IMG/VR virus record: IMGVR_UViG_3300025671_000548
Location: 1 to 23,284 of that record
Length of the DNA stretch: 23,284 nt
Strand: one strand, 5' to 3'
Source of the DNA: a virus
Numbering within the stretch: the stretch's first letter is position 1; each line of letters begins with the position of its first letter. Under the pieces are notes generated by a model. That model ran no database searches. It was not told the origin of the DNA and saw only the letters and a program-made list of their open reading frames with translations. Shown one piece after another: positions 1 through 8,200 of the stretch. The translations under genes were made by a program, and so were the position numbers.

Positions 1-306
1 AGAGACGCTCGCTGCCGACATCTCGGCGCTTGAAGCAAGCCTAACTGGCCAGATCACTGACGTCCAAACGTCGGTACTTGAACGAGTGCAGGAGCTAGAA
101 GATGCTGGCGTAGCTAGAGACGACGCCCTAGACCAAGCGATAGCTGACGTAGCTACGTCCTTGGGCACCACTGAAGAAAGCCTACTGGAGCAGATCGGCG
201 CTACGCAAGAGACGCTCGCTGCCGACATCTCGGCGCTTGAAGCAAGCCTAACTGGCCAGATCACTGACGTCCAAACGTCGGTACTTGAACGAGTGCAGGA
301 GCTAGA
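1..306 (+). repeat. Exact 99-bp direct repeat, 207-bp period, within the coiled-coil gene
   Basis: Bases 1-99 are identical to bases 208-306, including wobble positions, giving a period of 207 bp or 69 codons. Further repeat units downstream (from about 487, 691 and 898) share the protein pattern but have diverged at DNA level. The copy at the window edge may continue upstream. Exact identity over 99 bp inside otherwise diverged repeats points to recent duplication or gene conversion. Confidence 0.9.
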
Positions 307-1726
307 GGATGCAGGTGTTGATCGGGACACGGCACTGCAGACCGCTATCGACGAGGTAGCTGGTAACCTCGGCACTACTCGCGAGGAGATGCTAGCCCAG
401 ATCGGTGAGACTGAGGAATCGCTACTTACTCAGATCGGCGACCTTGAAACCCAGATCGGCGACGTCGAAGCTGGATTGCTCGACCGCGTGCAGGAGCTAG
501 AGGATGCCGGTATTGACCGGGATACGGCGCTGCAGACGGCCATCGACGAAGTATCCGGCGATCTAGGTACCACGCGCGAAGACCTGCTAACCCAGATCGG
601 CAAAACCGAAGACACCCTGCTGACACAGCTAGCCGACATTGAGAGCGGGTTGCAGGAACAGGTTAGCGGCGTCGAGGCCACACTGCTCGACCGCGTGCAG
701 GAGCTAGAGGATGCTGGGATTGCACGGGATGATGCCCTGCAGACCGCCCTTGGGGAGCTGTCCACGCAGCTTGGCACGACTGAAGAGGGCTTGTTGGCCC
801 AGATCGGGGAGACGGAAGCATCTATCCTCGACCAGATTTCCACTGCGAGAGATGAGTTTACGCGGGGGCTGACCGATGTAGCTACTACCCTAGCGGAGCA
901 AGCTGCGCAGTATGAAGCTGCGGGCATTGCGCGGGATCAAGCACTCTCGCAGGCAGTCGACGACGTCGCAGCCGATCTTGGCACCACCCGTGCAGACCTC
1001 TTGGCGCAAATTGGCGAAACTGAACAGTCTATTCTGACCACCGTAGGTGAGCAGATCACCGGGGTAGAGGGGCAGCTTGCTGGGTTCAAAGCCACAACCA
1101 GCGCAGACATAGACTATATCTCTAACCTCATCGGCAAACCTGCACGAGACGTGACGCAGGTAGACGTCGACTTTGTTGCGGACTTGATCGCACAGCAAGA
1201 GGTAGTAAACGAACTATCGCGTGCACAACAGCAATACGATGTAACAGGCGACGGTATCATCGACCAAACCGACTACGCTTTGTTGCAGCAGGCGATAGCT
1301 GGGCAGGATGTTACATTCGCTCCGACTTCTGCGTTCGGCCCGGCGACGGGTATCTACGCACAGCAAGAGCAAAATCTAGCGGCGCAGCTCGCGGCAGAAC
1401 AACAAACCCAGCAGCAGATTGAGCAGGCTACGCAGCAGCAGATCGAAAACCAAACCCAGCTTGCAACGCAGCTGCAGACGCAGATACAGACTGAAGCCGA
1501 TGCGGCACAGCGTCGTGCGTTAAGTGATTACTTGCTGGGACAAGAAGACCTGTACGGACAACGGGTTGACGTTAGAACACCTGATCCGATGCGGATTAAC
1601 TACTTTTACGACTTTTCGGATATATTTGCTACGCCCCAGCAGGCAGGGATGTTCCCTAGTCCCTATGCGAAAGGTGGACAAGTAGATGACATAACTGATA
1701 AGTTGTTACGTATTATAGGAGACTAA
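2..1726 (+). CDS. Coiled-coil repeat virion protein with dockerin-like EF-hand (5' partial)
   Basis: The frame is open from base 2, so the true start lies upstream; the GTG at 86 is only an internal codon. The visible product is about 574 residues. Up to roughly base 1075 it consists of 65-69-residue repeats carrying the signatures VQELEDAG, RDxALQTA and LGTTxxxLLAQIGETE, with heptad-like spacing expected of a long coiled coil. A segment starting IGKPARDVTQVDVDF and an EF-hand/dockerin loop (D-V-T-G-D-G-I-I-D-Q-T-D, bases 1238-1273) follow, then a Gln-rich stretch (about 1370-1510) and a tail with YAKGGQVDD. A fibrous shape plus a Ca-binding loop suggests a tail fibre, spike or other elongated virion protein. 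That role is inferred from form and from the downstream virion-like genes; no enzymatic domain is visible. The next gene starts 2 bases after the stop. Confidence 0.8.
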   Translation, partial: ETLAADISALEASLTGQITDVQTSVLERVQELEDAGVARDDALDQAIADVATSLGTTEESLLEQIGATQETLAADISALEASLTGQITDVQTSVLERVQELEDAGVDRDTALQTAIDEVAGNLGTTREEMLAQIGETEESLLTQIGDLETQIGDVEAGLLDRVQELEDAGIDRDTALQTAIDEVSGDLGTTREDLLTQIGKTEDTLLTQLADIESGLQEQVSGVEATLLDRVQELEDAGIARDDALQTALGELSTQLGTTEEGLLAQIGETEASILDQISTARDEFTRGLTDVATTLAEQAAQYEAAGIARDQALSQAVDDVAADLGTTRADLLAQIGETEQSILTTVGEQITGVEGQLAGFKATTSADIDYISNLIGKPARDVTQVDVDFVADLIAQQEVVNELSRAQQQYDVTGDGIIDQTDYALLQQAIAGQDVTFAPTSAFGPATGIYAQQEQNLAAQLAAEQQTQQQIEQATQQQIENQTQLATQLQTQIQTEADAAQRRALSDYLLGQEDLYGQRVDVRTPDPMRINYFYDFSDIFATPQQAGMFPSPYAKGGQVDDITDKLLRIIGD

Positions 1727-1728
1727 TC

Positions 1729-2496
1729 ATGGGCTGGCTTAGCGATCTTACGGACTGGGTTTCCGGGGCCACTGATAATATTGACTGGGGCGGCGTGGCT
1801 ACTCTCGCTGGTAGTTATCTTATGAGTAACTCCGGTTTTGCAGAAGGCAGCGCACCGCAGACGGGGTATCAAGGCAGCATCCCACGATACACTGCCGAAC
1901 GTGCCGAGGTAGCAAACACGTATGACCCTAACCGTCGGCCCGGTAGTGGGGGGCAGCGGTACTTCTCCAGCCAACGTTACACCCCACAAGGCGGGGCTAG
2001 TGTGATGCCTGCACTAGAAGAACAAGCACAAGGACTTGCAGCACTCAACGCGGCAAACCCAGCGCAGCAAATGCGCCCCCCTGCACCGCCCCCACCCGTG
2101 CAACCCCAGAATCGTATGGCTCCCGTCATGTCGCGCGCTCCCGCACGGGTTATCGAGGACGCTCCGGTGCCGCGCCCGATAGAGGGACTTGCCGGGTTCC
2201 AACCAAAATATGCCGCGGGAGGTATCGCCGCCCTACCCGGCAAAGGGTACTATCTTGGTGGGCCGACTGATGGTATGGCCGATCAGGTTCCGGCGCAGAT
2301 TGACGGGAAGCAACCCGCTGCACTCAGCGATGGTGAGTTTGTGATCCCTGCAGACGTCGTGAGCCACCTCGGCAACGGCAATTCCGAAGCAGGTGCAAAC
2401 CAGCTATACAGTATGATGGACCGTGTGCGAAAAGAGCGTACCGGCACAACCCAACAAGGCAAGCAAATTAACCCTGCAGCCTTTATGCCGACGTGA
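1729..2496 (+). CDS. Probable virion/tail-associated protein
   Basis: A 255-residue product. The ATG follows the upstream stop by 2 bases and has an AGGAG Shine-Dalgarno ending 7 bases before it. The N-terminus (MGWLSDLTDWVSGATDNIDW) is followed by a short hydrophobic stretch, then a Pro/Ala/Gln-rich linker (about residues 90-150), the motif YAAGGIAALPG (161-171), and a compact conserved-looking end containing LSDGEFVIPADVVSHLGNG and YSMMDRVRKERTG. I recall this last segment at the ends of structural or tail proteins of marine phages, where it recurs in otherwise unrelated proteins. No catalytic motif is visible. A virion role is inferred from this and from its place among other virion-like genes. 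Confidence 0.75.
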   Translation: MGWLSDLTDWVSGATDNIDWGGVATLAGSYLMSNSGFAEGSAPQTGYQGSIPRYTAERAEVANTYDPNRRPGSGGQRYFSSQRYTPQGGASVMPALEEQAQGLAALNAANPAQQMRPPAPPPPVQPQNRMAPVMSRAPARVIEDAPVPRPIEGLAGFQPKYAAGGIAALPGKGYYLGGPTDGMADQVPAQIDGKQPAALSDGEFVIPADVVSHLGNGNSEAGANQLYSMMDRVRKERTGTTQQGKQINPAAFMPT

Positions 2497-2504
2497 GGTG
2501 AATC

Positions 2505-3338
2505 ATGGCCGACGAAACCACAACAGTTAACACGCCAACAGACCCACTCGCAGGGGCGCGGACTGGGACCGAATCTTCTCTGTCCAGCTGGGCGGGGCCA
2601 TATGTTACCGATATGCTCGGACGGGGTTGGGCTATGGCAGATCAGCCATACCAAGCCTATATGGGTCCGCTTACCGCTGGCCCCTCCGCCGCAGAATCGG
2701 CGGCGTTCCAAGGCATTGGCGGCTTGACGGTCCCCACGGACCAAATGGGGGCGTTCACCCCACAAACGTTCACGGCGGAGGCTGCGCAGCAGTATATGAA
2801 CCCCTACCTGCAGGCTGCGCTGGACCCGCAGATTGCAGAGGCACGCCGCCAAGCCGAAATCCAACGCGTGCAAGACGCTTCGCGACTGACTCAGGCCGGT
2901 GCATATGGTGGCTCTCGCCAAGCAATTATGGAATCAGAGCTAAACCGCAACCTACTACAGAACCTGTCGGGGATTACCGGTACAGGTTACGCCACAGCAT
3001 ACGACAAGGCGATGCAGCAGTTTAATACTGAGCAAGGGCGTGGGTTAGAGGCGCAGACTGCGGCCAACCAATACGGGCTAGCCGCCCTGCAAAAACAGGC
3101 AGACCTCGGAGCTACGGCCCGCAATATTGAACAGGCAGGCATTGAGGCGGATCGCCAGCAATTTGAAGAAGAACGGGACTTCCCGTATAAGCAGGTGCAG
3201 TACATGCAATCGTTGCTCCAAGGGCTTCCGATCGCTGCGCAATCTTATTCGTATATGCAGCCAAGTCAGCTTTCGTCGGTCCTGTCCGGCGCTGGTGGTA
3301 TCACTGAGCTGCTTGATATCATCACTGGCAAGAGCTGA
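2505..3338 (+). CDS. Probable virion structural (tail/ejection) protein
   Basis: A 277-residue product, starting 8 bases after the previous stop with GAGGTG as ribosome binding site. The middle (about residues 95-250) is a long, mostly helical, Gln/Ala-rich region with MNPYLQAALDPQIAEARRQA, RLTQAGAYGGSRQAIMESE and EERDFPYKQVQYMQSLLQG. The C-terminus is short and Gly/Leu-rich. I recognise the pattern as a recurring protein next to internal virion genes in marine podoviruses, but its function is not established as far as I know. It shows no signal peptide, membrane helix or enzyme motif. Codon use matches its neighbours. Confidence 0.75.
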   Translation: MADETTTVNTPTDPLAGARTGTESSLSSWAGPYVTDMLGRGWAMADQPYQAYMGPLTAGPSAAESAAFQGIGGLTVPTDQMGAFTPQTFTAEAAQQYMNPYLQAALDPQIAEARRQAEIQRVQDASRLTQAGAYGGSRQAIMESELNRNLLQNLSGITGTGYATAYDKAMQQFNTEQGRGLEAQTAANQYGLAALQKQADLGATARNIEQAGIEADRQQFEEERDFPYKQVQYMQSLLQGLPIAAQSYSYMQPSQLSSVLSGAGGITELLDIITGKS

Positions 3339-3352
3339 TTAGGGGGTACGTC

Positions 3353-5215
3353 ATGGCAACCGGCATCGACCAAGAAATCCAGCGCAAAGTAGACGCGTAC
3401 CGCAGTAATCCGCAGCAGCTCATGCAGCGTTACCAGCAAAACCAACAGCTGGTGGACCTACTCGCATTGCAAAAACTAAAGTCTGAGAAGGAAGCCGCCG
3501 CTCGCGACATGCAGATGAAGATGCAGCAGACGCCGCAGACCATCAAGCAGCAGCGCGAAGCTGAGCTACTGAACATGACAAAGCAAGAAATGATGCAGCA
3601 GACCAAAGGCATCATGGACCAGCGGCAGGCACAACAGCAAAAGAACATACAGCAGGTTGCACAGCAGGGACTAGGCGCGTTGTCTAATCAACGTCCTGCC
3701 GCTCCGCAGCCCGCACCACAAGGGCAACCAATGCCGAAAATGGCCGGTGGGGGCATTGTAGCTTTCCAGCCGGGTGGTAGCGTCGGGGGTATGGCCGGGC
3801 TAGGTGGTGACCAAACCCTGCAGGATCAGATTAACCGTATCCGCCGCCGCACCGACCTGAACGAAGGGCAGAAACAAATCCTGATTAGGCAAATCCGCGC
3901 GCAGCAGCCGCCGGAGCGCCCAGAACGTGATTACACTATCCCTGTAGGCCGTGCGTCGTCAGCACGTATGCCGGGGGTCCAAGGTAACATCCCTGTTGGT
4001 TCTGAGACGAGCACACTCGACGTATTGGCAGAGACACGCCCACAGATCGCCCCGATGCGTATGGAGCCGGAACCTGATATGAGCGGGTTTGGTATGGGTC
4101 CGACGCAGCGGCTTGGCCCCCGTGGTGAGCGCGCTGGGATTGCGGCGTTGGCGGAAGATACTGCCCCCGCTACTCCCACTGCTGGACCTGATGATGGCCT
4201 GCGGGGTGGACCTGCACCAGAATCGACCACACCAGAAAGCGCCCAAGGTATCGCCGCGGCTGCGACCGCAGCGGGTATTCCCGCGCAACCTAGTGTCGGC
4301 GGTGGTCTGGGTGGAGCAGAAGCTGCCATGCAGCGGGGCTTTGGTATTGCCGATGCGTATACAGGACGCGCAGAAAAAACTGCTCGCTTCGACGAGATGG
4401 AGGCAGAACGTCGCGATCTGTACGAATCTCAAAACGACCCGACACGTAACCGTCGCGAGCAACTCAAGGCTTTCCTGCTTGGCGCAGCAAACACCACAAA
4501 CTTTGGCTCGACTATGGCCAGCGCGGGCGCTGCGTCGTTTAATCTGCGGCAAAGACAACAGCAGCGGCAAAACGAGCAACTTAAAGAAATCCATGATCTT
4601 GCTATGAAAGGTATGGAGTTAGATACGACGCTCGCTGCTGGGGGCTTGCGACTAGGGCAGGCTATGTACGAACAGACCGCGGCGACAGCTCGGGCGCAGA
4701 TGTCAGCCATGGCGTCGATGCGTAATGCCGATCTACGCGCCGTTATGGATCGCGCAAAATTGCAACTCGATGCGTACAAAGAAGACAACCTGCAGGCGTG
4801 GCGGCGGGACCAAGCTGAGATTGACCGGGCTAAGCTCGCAGTGGACCAAGCTACTAACGCGGAGACAAACGCGACCCGTCGCTTCTCAGCAGCTATGACT
4901 GCGCTAAACAACCTCAACGACATGGAACGTAGGTTCTATGAAGGGGCGCTCGCAAACAGTGGGATTGACGTGATGCAGATGCAGCTATCTAGCGCCCGCA
5001 ACGAGGAAGAACGCAACCGTATCCAAGCACAAATCAATCAAGCCCGTAACGAGGCGCTTCTAACTGCAGGGGCTATGATGGATGGCGCCGTTGCTGAAGG
5101 TGGGATTTCCGCTAAAGACCTGCAGCAGCAGCTTATGATGGGTGTTGTCGAGTTTACAAATATCGGCGGCGGTGGGTATGCCACGGAAGACCTAGCAGAC
5201 TTGCAGACGGAGTAA
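3353..5215 (+). CDS. Gln-rich probable internal virion protein
   Basis: A 620-residue product; the ATG follows an AGGGGG ribosome binding site and the gene starts 14 bases after the previous stop. Residues 1-110 are helical and extremely Gln-rich (MATGIDQEIQRKVDAYRSNP, then Q/M/K-rich heptads). A Gly-rich motif MAGGGIVAFQPGG lies at 130-142. Residues 145-320 look disordered (Pro/Gly/Ala-rich). The C-terminal half, from about 325, is Ala/Gln/Arg-rich and probably coiled coil, and ends in a Gly-rich GGGGYATEDL. The lack of a catalytic signature, the helical/disordered composition and the position directly upstream of the giant gene suggest an internal or ejection protein. That assignment is inference. 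Its stop is 4 bases before the next ATG. Confidence 0.75.
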   Translation: MATGIDQEIQRKVDAYRSNPQQLMQRYQQNQQLVDLLALQKLKSEKEAAARDMQMKMQQTPQTIKQQREAELLNMTKQEMMQQTKGIMDQRQAQQQKNIQQVAQQGLGALSNQRPAAPQPAPQGQPMPKMAGGGIVAFQPGGSVGGMAGLGGDQTLQDQINRIRRRTDLNEGQKQILIRQIRAQQPPERPERDYTIPVGRASSARMPGVQGNIPVGSETSTLDVLAETRPQIAPMRMEPEPDMSGFGMGPTQRLGPRGERAGIAALAEDTAPATPTAGPDDGLRGGPAPESTTPESAQGIAAAATAAGIPAQPSVGGGLGGAEAAMQRGFGIADAYTGRAEKTARFDEMEAERRDLYESQNDPTRNRREQLKAFLLGAANTTNFGSTMASAGAASFNLRQRQQQRQNEQLKEIHDLAMKGMELDTTLAAGGLRLGQAMYEQTAATARAQMSAMASMRNADLRAVMDRAKLQLDAYKEDNLQAWRRDQAEIDRAKLAVDQATNAETNATRRFSAAMTALNNLNDMERRFYEGALANSGIDVMQMQLSSARNEEERNRIQAQINQARNEALLTAGAMMDGAVAEGGISAKDLQQQLMMGVVEFTNIGGGGYATEDLADLQTE

Positions 5216-5219
5216 CTAG

Positions 5220-8200
5220 ATGGCGGTACATACGCTCACGTTCAAAGATGGCCGCACGGTTACAGTAAACGCACCAGAGGACACTTCCAGACAAGACTTA
5301 GTGCGTCTGGCTAACCGCCAGATCACGATGGAGCGTTTTGCGAGTGACCGCGCAGAGCGTGCCGCCGCCAGAGAACAATCTCGCGCGGAGATGAACCAGC
5401 AGGTGCTAGACGCCCAGCCGGGCGAAGAGTCTGGGTTCCTTGGTGATATCGCGGGGGGTTTTGCTTCCGGCGTCGTGGGCCTTGGCGAAACCGCAGCGCT
5501 TGGGGCGGCTACCCTACTGGATGAAGAGAAAGAACTCGCGGCCCGTGAGCGTATTCAGCGTATTGCAGGGGCGCTAACCCCAAGCATGGGGGATGAAGGG
5601 GACCTAACCTATAAAGTCGGGCAGGCGTTTGGCTCTATCGCCGGTGCACTTGGTGTAGGTGCCGCCACTGCATACGGCGGTGCAGCTGCCGGACTTGGGG
5701 CTACTGGTGCGGGTATCGCAGGTTTGCTTGGTGCGGGTACCGTCGGCGTTGGTGCGGGGGCTGGGGAAGCAAGTGAGCGCGCACGTGAGTTTGGTGCTAC
5801 CGAGGAAGAACGCAACCGCGCGGCCCTACGCGGTGCCTTAATTGGTTCGACAGAAGCACTGCCTCTTGGCCGTGCACTTGGACCTATTGCTAGCCGCCTT
5901 GTTGGCGACCTCGGCGAAGAAGCCGTGCAGACTATTGGTGGGCGTATAGCCCGTGCCGCCCGCACTGGTGGGGAAGAAGCGGCCCAAGAAGCCGCAGCCA
6001 ACATCCTGCAGAACCTCAACGAGCGTGGGTATAACGCCGAACAAGCCATCCTTGAGGGTGCCGGTGAAGCCGGTGCTATTGGTGGTGTAGCTGGCGGTGC
6101 GCTACAGCTTCTTGTCGATACGTTCCTTGGACGTCGCGCACGCGGTGCAGGTGCCGGTACCGAAGCTGAACCCACGCAGGGTGAGTTGTTTGGCGAAGAC
6201 GTCGATCTTGGTCGAGCGCCTGTGCGGGTTATGGGCGAACAGCGGGAAATGTTCCCCGAAGAAGACTTGGGCATGGCCCCTGAGCGCCCGGACGAACGTC
6301 AGTTAAACTTATTTACAGAAGAAGGCCAACGCGCTGCAGGATTAGAGCGTCGTGCCCGAGAAGCCGACGCCGAACGCGCCCGTATGATGGAACAGCCCAT
6401 CGCCGGGTTTGAGACAGAAGGCGATCCGTTCCTTGAACGTACAAAGGCCGAGCGGGATAGAGCACGCGCTGCGCTAGCAGAAATGGGCCGTCCCGCCCCT
6501 GCAGAACCTGAGCAGCGCGATATGATTCGCGAGCTAGAGCAGGCAACGATTCCAGAAGAAGAACAACGTGCACAGGCCGCTGCCCGTGAGCGTGAGGCAC
6601 TCCGTGCCGCAGGGCGTGGTGACGAAGCTGCGTTTGAACAACCTGACTTGTTTGCTCTGCAACAGGAACAAGAGCGCCGTCGCCTTGGGCCAGAAGAACT
6701 ACGTCGCCCTGACCAGTTTATGGACGTGCCGGAAGCGGCAGAACCGAGAGACATTACGGTTCGAGAGCGTGATCTTGTGGACATGGCGGACGAACGCCAA
6801 CGCGCCGCGCAGGAAGAAGCCGACATCGCGGACCAACTCGCTGCCATCGAAGCCGAAGACGCAGCGCAGCAGGCGCAGGCCCAAGCGGTACGCGCGGAGT
6901 CCGACCTAGAAACGATCGCAGGGCAGCAAGAAACCCAACGGATGCAGACGACCGAGCGTAACCGCACGGCGATACTGCAAGACGTAATCGAGAAAACGCC
7001 GAGCCGTAACTACAACACTGTCCGCAGTGCGTACGAGGCAGCGCTTGCTGAACAAGGGTTTAGGGGTGACCGCGCCAAGGCCACACCCGCAGAGGTGCAA
7101 TCCATCCAACGTGCGGTAAACGTCCAACGTGCCGAGCGTCCTGTACAAGAACCTGTACGCGCAGAACCAATCACTGCACCGCCAGAAGCTACACAGCTGG
7201 CTGAAATGGAAGCACGTATCCCAGAGCGCACGGCGCGGGAGCCAGAACAGCTGGGTATGCCCGGTATTCGCCGCCGCGTGCAGCAGGCACCGGTGCGAGA
7301 AGGTATGCCGCAGGAAGCGGCACCAGAACCGCAGCGTATAACCGATGCAATGCTAGACGAGATGGGTATTTCTCCTAAGTCGCCAATCCGGCAGCGGCTA
7401 CGTGGAAAGGACATTGATGATCCTACGGCCCGCCAAATACTTACTTCGTTTGCTAACAAGCCTCGTACCCCACAACGCGCTCAGCTTGGTATTAGCCGAG
7501 CGCTCGAAGGCGTACCTGAAGCACAGCCTGACTTGTTTACCCCGCGGGGAGTTCGCCGTGCGCAGCCAACCCAAGTAGAGGGGACACAAGATGCCGTTAC
7601 AGCACCTGACACAAGAAGAGCTGGAGAAGGCGCTACGGGTGGTGGACGAGGCGTGGGCCAAGGCGGACGGACCGTACGTCCAGCTGGAGGTACCGGAGGA
7701 ACTGCAGCACCTCGGGGAAGAGGACTGGGAGGCGGTCTGCAACGCCCTGACAATATTAGAGATGCAGCAAGCAAACAGCTCGCTCCACTAGAAGCAGCAC
7801 CGTACGACGAATCACTCATGCCAGGCCAAGAAGGTTATATCCCTCTAACAGAAAGACCTGCGTACAAAGCACAGTTCTCTGACGAAGCTAAACGCGCACG
7901 TCAGTTAGAGTCACAACGCCGGTTTAAGGAGTTTACCGCCCCTGAAGCCGTGGAGCGCAAAGCTGCGGAAGCCAAAGGCACACGGCGTCCTACTATGCCT
8001 GTGCTTGAAGTGGGCAAGAAGCGCACTGAGGCGCTGGCACCGAAACCGGTCCAGAAGAAAGCCGCTACCCGTACCGGTGAGACCAAGGCATCTATCGAGG
8101 CCAAACTACTGGACGCCTACGATGCGAATACCAATGCCGACCATAAGCGGTTTGTGAAGGCACTCAAGATTGAAGCCCCTGTAGACCCCATGACTGTGGC

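Noticed and set aside
1-1075. Tandem repeats considered as a CRISPR array
   Set aside because: Repeats are codon-phased, 195-207 bp apart and encode a continuous coiled coil; there are no short repeats with unique spacers.
2627-3342. Out-of-frame plus-strand ORFs inside the 277-residue gene
   Set aside because: Arg/Ser/Cys-rich, no Shine-Dalgarno; consistent with frame shadows.
4089-4607. 172-codon plus-strand ORF in another frame of the 620-residue gene
   Set aside because: Unlike the nested ORF at 7591, it has no ribosome binding site and a Leu/Arg/Pro-rich shadow composition.
5609-6967. Minus-strand ORFs of 221 and 222 codons antisense to the giant gene
   Set aside because: Ala/Pro/Ser/Arg low-complexity shadows of the Gly/Ala/Glu-rich sense frame.
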